Shown here: positions 1 through 8,499 of the stretch, piece after piece
How positions within the stretch are numbered: position 1 is the first letter of the stretch
Layout: each line of letters opens with the position of its first letter
Assembly: GCF_003049685.1 (NCBI RefSeq)
Contig: NZ_PYSY02000003.1
Span: 124,001-188,000, forward strand
Reading direction: 5' to 3'
Source: Brucella pituitosa
Lineage (GTDB): Bacteria > Pseudomonadota > Alphaproteobacteria > Rhizobiales > Rhizobiaceae
DNA length: 64,000 bases
Made by a program: the position numbers and the translations under genes
Notes under the pieces: generated by a model
Told to the model about the DNA's origin: nothing
Databases searched by the model: none
Seen by the model: the letters and a program-made list of their open reading frames with translations, nothing else

Positions 1-506
1 CAACCTTTAAAATGATCGGACAGGGCAACTTTTATGGAGTGCCCTATGTCATCCTGATTTTCGTGATGATTGTTGTGTTGTTTGATTTTCTACTGCGTCG
101 TGCAGCGGCCTTTCGCAAGGTCTTTTACACGGGCAGCAATGAGAAAGCCGCTTTGTATTCCGGCATTAAAACCAAACAAGTCAAATTCTGGGTCACCGTA
201 CTTTGCTCAACGCTTGCTGGTGTTGCCGGTGTTATCTACATGTCGCGTTTCGGTGCCGCCACCCCTACTTTTGGTGTTGGCATGGAACTCAATATCATTG
301 CAGCAGCCGTCATAGGTGGTGCATCGCTCAATGGTGGCTCGGGAACCATTCTTGGTGCGATCCTTGGTATCGCATTACTCTCATTGGTCACAAGTTCACT
401 GGTATTGCTCAACGTGTCTGTCTATTGGCAGGACATGATAAAAGGCTGCATTCTTCTCGCTGCCGTTTCGATTGACCATTTTCTACATAAGCGAAAGGCG
501 GCTTGA
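1..506 (+). CDS. Sugar ABC transporter permease, RbsC type (5' end outside window)
   Basis: This is the C-terminal part of an inner-membrane permease of the ribose/xylose type (BPD_transp_2 family). The reading frame is open to the left edge, and the residues before the ATG at 12 (Thr-Phe-Lys) are in frame, so that ATG is internal. About 167 residues remain: hydrophobic segments, the cytoplasmic stretch SGIKTKQVKFW typical of RbsC-like permeases, and a Gly-rich helix (GGASLNGGSGTILGAILG) seen near the C-terminus of this family. The stop at 504-506 lies 2 nt before the ATG of the SorC regulator, so the two are co-transcribed. The matching ATPase and binding protein should lie to the left. It probably imports the substrate of the catabolic genes that follow. 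Family certain, substrate unknown. Confidence 0.88.
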   Translation, partial: TFKMIGQGNFYGVPYVILIFVMIVVLFDFLLRRAAAFRKVFYTGSNEKAALYSGIKTKQVKFWVTVLCSTLAGVAGVIYMSRFGAATPTFGVGMELNIIAAAVIGGASLNGGSGTILGAILGIALLSLVTSSLVLLNVSVYWQDMIKGCILLAAVSIDHFLHKRKAA

Positions 507-508
507 TC

Positions 509-1519
509 ATGAGTATTGTACGGATGAAGCCCAAAACTGTCACTGCGCCACGCGAAGAAATTGTAATTGCACGCCAGATGCATCAGGCTTTGGTCCTGCA
601 TTTTCTGGAAGGACTGACACAAGCACAGATCGCGGAACGGCTCGGCATTTCACAGCCAACAGTCAATCGCTTGATCAAACGTGGGCGTCAATTAGGGTTA
701 GTGGAAATTAAAATCACTTCCCCCATTGAACCACTGGTTGATATGGAAGAGCGCTTATTGGCGTTAGGCGGAATTCAGCGCGCTATCGTAGTTCCAACTG
801 TTTCGGACAACCCGCAGACGGCACTTCAGGCAGTAGGTGAAGCAGCCGCGCGTCTGTTGATCGAAGAAATCGCTGATGGCGATACGATCTGCATCACCGG
901 CGGCAAAGGAGTGAGCGCAGTCGTTGCAGGCTTGCAGGCACCTCGTCGCTTTGATGTTGACGTTATCCCGCTGACCGGATGCGTACAGGGCAAACACTAT
1001 ACCGATGTGAACCACGTCTCGACGCTTATGGCTGAGAAGCTCGGTGGTCGCGCTTATCAAATCCATGCGCCACTCTTTGCAGACAGTCCTGCCGAATGCA
1101 CAATGCTGATAAACATGCGCTCGGTCGCAGATGTTTTCAGCCGTGCGAAGGAAGCGAACATTGCCGTCGTTGGTATTGGGTCCATTTTGACTGACGATTC
1201 GAGTTATTACGATCTGCATCCATCTTCCAGCATGGATCGAGACGCGATTGAACGCTCAGGCGCACGCAGCGAACTTCTCGCACACCTGCTGGACGATCAT
1301 GGCCGTGTCTGCGGTTATAGTCTCAATGATTCATTGGTGTCGCTGAAGCTAGAAGAATTCAAATCCATACCAACAAAAATCGGTTTAGCAAGCGGGCCAA
1401 ACAAAGCTTGGCCGATCTTGAGCATCCTGCGCGGCAATCATCTTGATGTGCTGATTACAGATGAGGCGACGGGACAACGTATTCTTGACATAGCAGATGC
1501 AGAAGGGGCACGGGGATGA
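509..1519 (+). CDS. SorC/DeoR-type sugar-binding transcriptional regulator (EryD-like)
   Basis: A 336-residue regulator of the SorC family, which includes EryD, LsrR and DalR. An N-terminal helix-turn-helix (near residues 26-60; AQIAERLGISQPTVNRLIK) is followed by the long sugar-phosphate-binding domain, with ITGGKGVSAVV as the glycine-rich ligand loop and VVGIGSI later. Family members usually repress a neighbouring operon and are released by a phosphorylated sugar. An in-frame TTG at 503 overlaps the permease stop, but the ATG at 509 is the better start. The stop overlaps the next ATG (ATGA at 1516-1519), showing translational coupling. It sits inside the operon it probably controls. It is not assigned as EryD itself because the neighbours differ from the classical eryABCD set. 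Confidence 0.88.
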   Translation: MSIVRMKPKTVTAPREEIVIARQMHQALVLHFLEGLTQAQIAERLGISQPTVNRLIKRGRQLGLVEIKITSPIEPLVDMEERLLALGGIQRAIVVPTVSDNPQTALQAVGEAAARLLIEEIADGDTICITGGKGVSAVVAGLQAPRRFDVDVIPLTGCVQGKHYTDVNHVSTLMAEKLGGRAYQIHAPLFADSPAECTMLINMRSVADVFSRAKEANIAVVGIGSILTDDSSYYDLHPSSSMDRDAIERSGARSELLAHLLDDHGRVCGYSLNDSLVSLKLEEFKSIPTKIGLASGPNKAWPILSILRGNHLDVLITDEATGQRILDIADAEGARG

Positions 1520-2511
1520 GCCACACACAATTAACACGCGCAATTGGAAAATCGGGTGTGGAAGCATCTGCTGTCGGGCTGGGAACCTGGGCGATTGGTG
1601 GCTGGATGTGGGGTGGCACAGATGAGCAGGAGTCAATCGCCGCCATTCAGTCCTCGCTTGATACCGGGGTGACACTCCTTGACACCGCTCCCGCTTACGG
1701 ACTTGGCCGCTCTGAAGAGATTGTCGGCAAGGCACTCAAGGGGCGGCGCGATAAGGCTATCATCGCAACCAAATGCGGTCTCGTATGGCATACACAAAGA
1801 GGTCAGTATTTTTTTGATCAGGGCACCCAGTCTGTACATCGCTATCTCGGACGAGATGCGATTATGCATGAGGTGGAGGAAAGCCTGAGGCGTCTCAATA
1901 CAGACTATATCGACCTCTATATCACCCACTGGCAAGACCCCACCACTCCGATTGAAGAAACCATGCGTGCGCTTGAGGACTTACGTACAGCCGGAAAAAT
2001 CCGCTCAATTGGTGCCAGCAATGTCAATGCAGATGAGCTGAAGGTCTATATGGCAACCGGTTTTCTGGATGCAATACAGGAAAAATTCAGCATGATAGAC
2101 AGGGAGATTGAAACAGAGCTTTTGCCGTTGACGCAGGCAAACAATGTTTCAACCCTGAGTTATTCATCGCTAGCGCTTGGTCTGCTTGCTGGAACAATGG
2201 ATGCGGAGCGGACTTTCTCGGGGGATGATCAGCGCAAAGATAATCCTCGGTTTTCAAAAGCTAACCGACTGAAAATAAGTTCTTTTGTTGAAGGCGTTCA
2301 GGCTGTAGCCGACAGGCATCAGGCAAGCATTGCGCAAATCGTTATTGCCTGGACGCTAACACAACCAGGCGTGACATTTGCTTTATGCGGAGCGCGTAAT
2401 CCGGCACAGGCACTGGAAAATGCAAAGGCTGGGACAATCAGACTCGATCAGCATGATCTTGATGTCATCGATACGACCATCGCAGCAAAGCTGACCAATC
2501 TGGACAAATAA
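1516..2511 (+). CDS. Aldo/keto reductase
   Basis: A 331-residue NADPH-dependent aldo/keto reductase (TIM barrel, cytoplasmic). The N-terminal part has GLGTWAIGGWMWGG, the catalytic Asp and Tyr are in LLDTAPAYGLGRSEEIVG, the catalytic Lys is in IATKCGL, and a His follows in LYITHWQDP. The Ser/Asn pair of GASNVN and the C-terminal FALCGARNPAQ, which binds the cofactor 2'-phosphate, are also present. It resembles the YajO / general stress protein 69 group. Start and stop overlap with the upstream regulator by 4 nt. In this operon it may interconvert a sugar and polyol, or remove an aldehyde released by the aldolase; both are inferences from context. Confidence 0.88.
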   Translation: MSHTQLTRAIGKSGVEASAVGLGTWAIGGWMWGGTDEQESIAAIQSSLDTGVTLLDTAPAYGLGRSEEIVGKALKGRRDKAIIATKCGLVWHTQRGQYFFDQGTQSVHRYLGRDAIMHEVEESLRRLNTDYIDLYITHWQDPTTPIEETMRALEDLRTAGKIRSIGASNVNADELKVYMATGFLDAIQEKFSMIDREIETELLPLTQANNVSTLSYSSLALGLLAGTMDAERTFSGDDQRKDNPRFSKANRLKISSFVEGVQAVADRHQASIAQIVIAWTLTQPGVTFALCGARNPAQALENAKAGTIRLDQHDLDVIDTTIAAKLTNLDK

Positions 2512-2521
2512 CGGACCCATC

Positions 2522-4267
2522 ATGACCCGTGAAGAGATATTGAGCGGACTTCATGAAAGTCCGAAGGTAGACGTGTGCGTTGTTGGCGGTGGTATTAACG
2601 GGATCAGTGTGTTCCGTGAACTAACGCTGCAAGGACTCTCCGTTGTGCTTGTTGAGAAGCACGACTATTGCTCAGGTGCCAGTGCGGCTCTGTCGCGCAT
2701 GGTGCATGGCGGTCTGCGATATCTCGAAAACGGTGAGTTCAACCTGGTGAAAGAATCTCTCGTGGAGCGTGACCGGCTATTGCGCAACGCACCGCATCTG
2801 GTTCACCCGTTACCAACCACCGTTCCGGTGTTTGGTGTCTTTTCGGGGCTCGCAAATAGTATTGTGCGTTTTCTTGGATTGAGCCGTAAGCCAAGCCGAC
2901 GAGGCGCAATTGTCGTTAAAGCAGGATTGAGTATTTACGATTATCTTACGCGTAAACGTGCACTTATGCCCAAACATCACTTTCGCGGGCGGCGGGCAAC
3001 ACTTGATAAATGGCCAGCGCTTAATCCTACCGTCAAAAGCTCGGCAACCTATTACGACGCATGGGTTAAACAACCGGAACGCATTGGTTTTGAACTTTTA
3101 CAGGACGGGTTTTCGGCAGGCCCAAATGCGCGGGCACTGAATTATGCTGAACTGCAAAGCCAAGGAAATGGCGGCTTTACAGTACTCGACCACATCAATG
3201 GGACACGAACCCCCATCCAACCGACTTTGATTGTCAACGCTACCGGTGGCTGGATTGATATTGCCAATGAAAACCTGTTGCCTGAGGCTTCTCATGGGGC
3301 ACCGCTGTTGGGTGGAACAAAAGGCTCGCATCTGATTATTGAGAATGATGCTTTACGCAACGCACTGGGCGAGCACATGCTTTATTACGAGAACGAAGAC
3401 GGGCGCATTTGCATCCTTTTTCCATATCTCGGCAAAGTACTGGTCGGCTCTACGGATATCCGCATTGATAATCCGGAAGAAGCCATATGCAGTCCCGATG
3501 AGCGGGATTATATTCTTCAATCACTGGGTTTTGTGCTGCCCGATATTAAAATTGAACCGCAGGACATTGTGTTTCAGTTTTCCGGTGTGAGACCGCTACC
3601 CGCCAGTAAAGACAATTTCACCGGTCGCATTCCACGCGAGCATTACTGCACTTTTATAGAACCCACGGGTATAGGACACACAGGAGTTAATCCGCCGATC
3701 CTATGCATGATTGGTGGCAAATGGACGACATTTCGCTCTTTTGGTGCCCTGGCCGCCGACTTGGTTTTGCAGCGTCTCAACAGACCTCGGCTTGTAGGTA
3801 CAACTGATCGTGCGATTGGTGGCGGGCGGAATTATCCGGCAAATTCAGACGCGTGGATTGCGCATCTGATCGCCAAAACTGGCCTACCAGAAACGAGAAT
3901 AGCAGAGCTTTTTCAACGCTATGGCACTGATGCTCAGGCAATAGCGGAGTTCATCGGACAAGAGCCGGATCAGCTACTCCCATGTGCAGATTATTCAGTT
4001 CGCGAGTTACGCTACCTGATCAAAAGTGAAGCGGTCGAACATCTTGATGATCTTTTGTTGCGACGCACCACTTTGGCCATCAGCGGGCAACTATCCCTCG
4101 AGATGACGGATGCCGCGCTTGATCTGCTGGCACAAGAAAAGTGCTGGCCACCAACACAAAAAAGCAACGAGCGTAGCCGGTTTCTCACGCTTCTCCATGA
4201 GCGCCATAGCGTTGGCCTCGATATTCTTAACGACAGAAATAAACAGGGAGTACATCATGCGTGGTAA
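2522..4267 (+). CDS. FAD-dependent glycerol-3-phosphate dehydrogenase family protein (GlpD/EryB-like)
   Basis: A 581-residue flavoprotein of the GlpD family, which oxidises polyol phosphates (glycerol 3-phosphate, or erythritol 4-phosphate in EryB) and passes electrons to quinone at the membrane. The FAD-binding Rossmann motif is GGGINGISVFRELTLQG at about residues 22-38, followed by the GlpD-typical SRMVHGGLRYLE. The C-terminal region carries IGGKWTTFRSFG and a helical domain. It lies 10 nt after the reductase, and its last 11 nt overlap the aldolase start. With the FGGY kinase downstream the logic matches erythritol catabolism: kinase, then phosphate dehydrogenase. The true substrate may be another polyol phosphate. 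Confidence 0.86.
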   Translation: MTREEILSGLHESPKVDVCVVGGGINGISVFRELTLQGLSVVLVEKHDYCSGASAALSRMVHGGLRYLENGEFNLVKESLVERDRLLRNAPHLVHPLPTTVPVFGVFSGLANSIVRFLGLSRKPSRRGAIVVKAGLSIYDYLTRKRALMPKHHFRGRRATLDKWPALNPTVKSSATYYDAWVKQPERIGFELLQDGFSAGPNARALNYAELQSQGNGGFTVLDHINGTRTPIQPTLIVNATGGWIDIANENLLPEASHGAPLLGGTKGSHLIIENDALRNALGEHMLYYENEDGRICILFPYLGKVLVGSTDIRIDNPEEAICSPDERDYILQSLGFVLPDIKIEPQDIVFQFSGVRPLPASKDNFTGRIPREHYCTFIEPTGIGHTGVNPPILCMIGGKWTTFRSFGALAADLVLQRLNRPRLVGTTDRAIGGGRNYPANSDAWIAHLIAKTGLPETRIAELFQRYGTDAQAIAEFIGQEPDQLLPCADYSVRELRYLIKSEAVEHLDDLLLRRTTLAISGQLSLEMTDAALDLLAQEKCWPPTQKSNERSRFLTLLHERHSVGLDILNDRNKQGVHHAW

Positions 4268-5099
4268 TTCTAAAGTACGGATGAACCGCCTTTTTGGTAG
4301 CGGACGCTGCCTTGATGTGGCGATTGACCACGGTGTCTGCAACGAGCCTTCTTTTTTGGACGGGCTTGAAAACATGCAAGCGATTGTCAAGGCATTGATC
4401 AGTGCAGCTCCTGATGCCATTCAGATGAATTATGGTCAGGCTGATCTGCTGCAGGATGTGCAAGGCAAAGACAAACCGGCACTGGTGATGCGTATTGATA
4501 TGGGAAATCCCTATAATCATATCCGCCATCGGGCCATGTGGGCCGTTTTGCAAAATGAAGCTGAACCGCTGATCGGCGCTATCAAAATGGATGCCGCTTG
4601 CGTGGTCGTCAATCTGTTTATGGTGCCGGACGAGCCTGATCTTTTCCGTCAGTGCGTGCAGAATATTGCGCGTGTGCGCGCTGATTGCGATAAATATGGC
4701 ATGCCATTGATGATTGAACCATTGGTCATGCAGCCGGTGACGGAGCGCGGCGGATACATGGTCGACGGTGACGCCGATAAAATCGTGACCCTGACAAGAC
4801 TTGCCCGCGAAATGGGCGCAGATATCATCAAAGCCGATCCGACGACCAATGCAGAGGATTTTCACCGCGTGGTAGAGGCCGCACGTTGCCCCGTTCTGGT
4901 GCGTGGTGGTGGTAAGGAAGATCTACGCGCTGTGTTTGAAAAGTCCGCAGCGCTGATGCAGCAGGGTGCTGTCGGTATGGTGTACGGGCGCAATATCTAC
5001 CAGCATAAAAATCCGGGCGCAGTTGTGCGCGGGTTAATGGCAATCATCCACAACGATGCAAAGGGTGAGGATGCCTACACTCTCTACCAACAAGGCTAG
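4257..5099 (+). CDS. DhnA/LsrF-type class I aldolase
   Basis: A 280-residue class I (Schiff-base) aldolase of the DeoC/FbaB/LsrF superfamily. The start is the ATG at 4257, preceded by CAGGGAG; a longer open frame upstream is only overlap with the GlpD-like gene. CLDVAIDHGVCNEP is the phosphate/active-site loop, and the GADIIKADPT strand carries the likely Schiff-base Lys. VLVRGGGKEDL and VGMVYGRNIYQHKNPG form the C-terminal phosphate-binding half of the barrel. It would cleave or transfer carbon from the keto-phosphate made by the neighbouring dehydrogenase. LsrF acts on a phosphorylated AI-2 derivative, but the GlpD-like and reductase neighbours do not fit an lsr operon. Confidence 0.84.
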   Translation: MRGNSKVRMNRLFGSGRCLDVAIDHGVCNEPSFLDGLENMQAIVKALISAAPDAIQMNYGQADLLQDVQGKDKPALVMRIDMGNPYNHIRHRAMWAVLQNEAEPLIGAIKMDAACVVVNLFMVPDEPDLFRQCVQNIARVRADCDKYGMPLMIEPLVMQPVTERGGYMVDGDADKIVTLTRLAREMGADIIKADPTTNAEDFHRVVEAARCPVLVRGGGKEDLRAVFEKSAALMQQGAVGMVYGRNIYQHKNPGAVVRGLMAIIHNDAKGEDAYTLYQQG

Positions 5100-5122
5100 T
5101 GGATTGAATTTGATATTTGATC

Positions 5123-5166
5123 CCGACATTTGCTCAACGCTTGTAACTGACGGATGCAAATGTCGG
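5123..5166 (+). promoter_or_regulatory. 11-bp inverted repeat before the kinase gene
   Basis: Perfect arms CCGACATTTGC (5123-5133) and GCAAATGTCGG (5156-5166) are separated by 22 nt. They lie in the 113-nt gap between aldolase and kinase. It could fold as an mRNA hairpin that sets relative expression, or be an operator; there is no T-run after it, so a terminator is unlikely. Confidence 0.5.
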
Positions 5167-5212
5167 AAACAAATCGCTAGATATAAGAACAAAACCTTGG
5201 GAGGGGTTCAGT

Positions 5213-6742
5213 TTGGGAGAGTATCTTTTAGGGCTGGATGCCGGCAACACCGTCATCAAGGCCGTGATCTTTGACCTGCACGGCAATGAAGTTGCATCCG
5301 TTGCAGAGGAGGGACATAGCCGTATGCCGCATCCCGGTCATGTGGAGCGCGGCCTCACAGAGCTATGGTCGAATGCCCGTGCGGTGATTAAACAGGCAAT
5401 CATTGATGCGGGCATACGCCCAACGCAGATTGCCGCTATTGGCTGTGCGGGACATGGCAACGGGTTGTATACGCTTGATCGGGAGGGCGAACCATTGCTG
5501 GCCATCCAATCGCTCGATACACGTGCCGCAGATCTTGTCGAAGAATGGCAATCCGCAAATGTGGGCGATCGCACCTATCCGATTTCGCTCCAGCGCCCCT
5601 GGCCTTCGCAAACACCAACGCTGCTCGCATGGATCAAACAAAAGCGACCGGAACTCTTTGCAAAAATCGGGACAGTTTTTTTCTGCAAGGATTTCATCGT
5701 CAATAGACTGACCGACCAGCGAGTGAGCGAGACGTCCGATATGGCCGGCAGCGGCTTACTCAATGTCGCCAAACGACAATATGATCACGACTTAATGTGT
5801 GCATACGGCCTTGGTGATTGCATGGATTTGCTGCCACCTCTTATTGAAAGCGCCGATATCGCCGGAACGGTCTCTGAGAGCGCAGCAGAACAAACCGGAC
5901 TTGCAGTTGGCACGCCGGTTATCGGCGGACTTTTTGATGTTGTGGCCTCAGCCATTGGTTCTGGCGTAACCCGAACCAATGCGGCATCCATTATTGTTGG
6001 CACATGGAGCATTAATCAGGTCATTACTGACAAACCAATTCTGAAAAGGCCAGTCTTCATGTCGTCAACTTTTGACCGTGAACGATTTATGGCAATCGAG
6101 TCGAGTGCGACGTCGGCAGCCAATCTGGAATGGCTGGTGCGCGAGTTTTTTCATGACGAGCACGCTGATCCGCGCTCCCCGTTTGATATCTGTTGCGAAC
6201 TGGCTGGCGCAATTGAGCCTGCCGCCAATGATCCGATCTACCATCCGTTTCTTTATGGTGCGCAGCAAAACGGTAATGCACGGGCTGGCTTTTACGGCGT
6301 TGCGGGATGGCATACAAAAGGTCATCTGATCCGCGCACTCTTAGAAGGCGTGGCTTTTGGTCATCGTCAGCATATTGAAACATTGCGCATAGCGGGTGTT
6401 GATTTCAATGAAGCCGTGATTTCCGGTGGCGGCTCGCGCAGCCTGCTCTGGCCGCAAATATTTGCCGATGTATTGGGCGTTCCTGTCACAGTAACTCATT
6501 CCAACCAAACGGGAGCGTTGGGTGTGGCCATTGCTGCAGGAACATCTGTCGGAATTTTTGCAGACTTCGAAGCCGGAGCCAATGCCATGGTTCGTAGCGA
6601 GCGCAACTATCAACCTAACGCGTTACGCGCTGCACATTATGCCCGTCGTTATCAGCTTTACCGCGATATCGCTGATGCAATGGCACCGATATGGAAGCGC
6701 ATGGCCGCAGTTGAACCAGCAGCGACGGAGGAAGCGGCGTGA
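5213..6742 (+). CDS. FGGY-family carbohydrate (polyol) kinase
   Basis: A 509-residue sugar kinase of the FGGY family (glycerol, xylulose and erythritol kinases). The N-terminal phosphate-1 motif LLGLDAGNTVIKAVIFD is followed by the substrate segment AIQSLDTRA and the phosphate-2 region GGLFDVVASAIGSG. The C-terminal FGGY signature includes LEGVAFGHRQHIETLR and ISGGGSRSLLWPQIFADVLG. The start is a TTG at 5213, preceded by the strong ribosome site GGGAGGGG; no ATG lies nearby in frame. Length fits the family. It resembles L-xylulose kinase and erythritol kinase, and probably makes the polyol phosphate that the GlpD-like enzyme oxidises. The stop overlaps the next gene by 4 nt (GTGA). Confidence 0.87.
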   Translation: MGEYLLGLDAGNTVIKAVIFDLHGNEVASVAEEGHSRMPHPGHVERGLTELWSNARAVIKQAIIDAGIRPTQIAAIGCAGHGNGLYTLDREGEPLLAIQSLDTRAADLVEEWQSANVGDRTYPISLQRPWPSQTPTLLAWIKQKRPELFAKIGTVFFCKDFIVNRLTDQRVSETSDMAGSGLLNVAKRQYDHDLMCAYGLGDCMDLLPPLIESADIAGTVSESAAEQTGLAVGTPVIGGLFDVVASAIGSGVTRTNAASIIVGTWSINQVITDKPILKRPVFMSSTFDRERFMAIESSATSAANLEWLVREFFHDEHADPRSPFDICCELAGAIEPAANDPIYHPFLYGAQQNGNARAGFYGVAGWHTKGHLIRALLEGVAFGHRQHIETLRIAGVDFNEAVISGGGSRSLLWPQIFADVLGVPVTVTHSNQTGALGVAIAAGTSVGIFADFEAGANAMVRSERNYQPNALRAAHYARRYQLYRDIADAMAPIWKRMAAVEPAATEEAA

Positions 6743-8361
6743 AAAGCAGCGTCAATCAACCTCTGAAAGATGAAGGCACTTACGATTTTATCATTGTTGG
6801 TGCAGGGTCCGCAGGCTGTGTTCTGGCCAATCGTTTATCGGCCAACCCTCAAAACCGCGTTCTGCTGCTCGAGGCCGGCAAAAATGATCGCTATCATTGG
6901 GTACATATCCCGATCGGTTATCTTTACTGTATGGGTAATCCGCGCACAGATTGGATGATGAGAACACAAGCCGAAGCGGGCCTCAATGGACGTTCGCTTG
7001 CCTATCCGCGCGGCAAAGTGCTGGGTGGCTGCTCTTCCATCAACGGCATGATTTATATGCGTGGACAGGCAGCCGATTATGATAACTGGCAGCAGGCGGG
7101 TAATAAAGGTTGGGGCTGGGATGAGGTACTGCCCTATTTTCTAAAATCAGAGGACAATTTTCGCGGAAATACACCCCTGCACCGGGCGGGCGGTGAATGG
7201 CGTGTGGAGAAACAACGAGTTTCTTGGCCGATTCTGGATGCATTTCGCGATGCTGCAGAAGAAATAGGGATTCCAAAAACCGATGATTTCAATGGCGGCG
7301 ACAATGAAGGTTCCGGCTATTTTGAAGTCAATCAAAAGGATGGCGTTCGCTGGAACACGACGAAAGCCTTTCTTCGACCCGCGCTGAAAAGACCTAATCT
7401 ACGCGTGATCATTGACGCTGAAGTTGAGGGGCTTGAAATCAACGGGAAAAGTGCGACTGGTGTTCGCTTCCGCAAAAATGGACAGTCATGCATTGCGACG
7501 GCCAAGGGAGAAATTACTCTGTCTGCCGGAGCGATCAACTCACCCAAAATTCTTGAACTATCAGGCATTGGTAATCCCGACATTCTCAAAAACTCCGGCA
7601 TCACACCCAAACATGCCTTATCCGGTGTTGGTGAGAATTTGCAGGATCATCTGCAAATCCGTACAGTGTTTCGCATCGAAGGTGCGAGCACGCTGAACCA
7701 GCTTTATCATAATCTTTTCAAGCGTGCAGGTATGGGACTGCAATATGCTTTTCGCCGTTCCGGCCCTCTTTCAATGGCCCCAAGCCAGCTCGGAATTTTT
7801 GCAAAGAGCGATACTTCTCTGGAAACGCCGGATCTTGAGTATCACGTTCAGCCACTTAGCACAGACCGGCTGGGCGAGCCACTGCATCGTTATCCGGCTG
7901 TGACCGTTTCTGTATGCAATTTGCGCCCTGAAAGCCGAGGTTCGGTTCATATTGCTGGGCCAGACATAGAACTTTCACCTCATATCCGACCCAATTATCT
8001 CTCAACCCCTGGAGATAAACTGGTCGCGGCTAAGTCCATTCGTCACGCGCGTAATTTGATGGCAACAAGAACACTTGCAAAATACCAGCCGTTTGAAATG
8101 CTTCCAGGTATTCAACATCAAAGTGATGATGAGCTGGTTCAGCGTGCTGGAGACATCGCGACGACGATTTTCCATCCGGTCGGGACATGCAAGATGGGAA
8201 GTGACACCAACTCGGTTGTCGATGATAATTTGCGAGTACGCGGCATTGAGGGGCTGCGTGTTGTCGACGCATCGATCATGCCAAAGATTGTGTCCGGCAA
8301 TACAAATTCACCAGTTATCATGATCGCGGAGAAAGCAGCTGAAATTATCTTAAATCGGTGA
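6739..8361 (+). CDS. GMC-family oxidoreductase (choline dehydrogenase-like)
   Basis: A 540-residue FAD enzyme of the glucose-methanol-choline family, which oxidises alcohols or polyols. The FAD motif is IIVGAGSAGCVLANRLS near residue 20. The first GMC signature is PRGKVLGGCSSINGMIYMRG and the second SAGAINSPKILELSGIGN. The C-terminal FHPVGTCKMG and GNTNSPVIMIAEKAAE supply the active-site His and Asn. The GTG start at 6739 has GGAGGAAG just upstream and overlaps the kinase stop. It has no signal peptide and is probably cytoplasmic. In this operon it may oxidise the polyol or a side product; substrate is not deducible. Confidence 0.88.
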   Translation: MKSSVNQPLKDEGTYDFIIVGAGSAGCVLANRLSANPQNRVLLLEAGKNDRYHWVHIPIGYLYCMGNPRTDWMMRTQAEAGLNGRSLAYPRGKVLGGCSSINGMIYMRGQAADYDNWQQAGNKGWGWDEVLPYFLKSEDNFRGNTPLHRAGGEWRVEKQRVSWPILDAFRDAAEEIGIPKTDDFNGGDNEGSGYFEVNQKDGVRWNTTKAFLRPALKRPNLRVIIDAEVEGLEINGKSATGVRFRKNGQSCIATAKGEITLSAGAINSPKILELSGIGNPDILKNSGITPKHALSGVGENLQDHLQIRTVFRIEGASTLNQLYHNLFKRAGMGLQYAFRRSGPLSMAPSQLGIFAKSDTSLETPDLEYHVQPLSTDRLGEPLHRYPAVTVSVCNLRPESRGSVHIAGPDIELSPHIRPNYLSTPGDKLVAAKSIRHARNLMATRTLAKYQPFEMLPGIQHQSDDELVQRAGDIATTIFHPVGTCKMGSDTNSVVDDNLRVRGIEGLRVVDASIMPKIVSGNTNSPVIMIAEKAAEIILNR

Positions 8362-8421
8362 AAAGCTAAAACTCGTGATCCAAAATAGAATTTATAACAC
8401 AATAAAAATCGGAATTCGGGA

Positions 8422-8465
8422 TGATGATAAAGCGTACTGTATTTGTCAGATACTCTTTATCATCA
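8422..8465. terminator. Inverted repeat between convergent genes, possible terminator
   Basis: Arms TGATGATAAAG (8422-8432) and CTTTATCATCA (8455-8465) form an 11-bp stem with a 22-nt loop in the gap between the convergent GMC and aldehyde dehydrogenase genes. The stem is AT-rich and the loop long, so terminator function is only possible, not strong. Confidence 0.35.
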
Positions 8466-8499
8466 CCTTTACTGTCAGATGAACGCAAGCCTATGCGCT

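Noticed and set aside
12..14. ATG as the start of the first permease gene
   Set aside because: The frame is open upstream to the window edge and the family is much longer, so this Met is internal.
4227..4865. 212-codon open frame antisense to the aldolase
   Set aside because: Shadow frame with no motif and no ribosome site.
509..8361. Naming the first operon eryABCD or lsr
   Set aside because: SorC, FGGY and GlpD-like (ery) or SorC, FGGY and LsrF-like (lsr) subsets match, but the full set matches neither operon.
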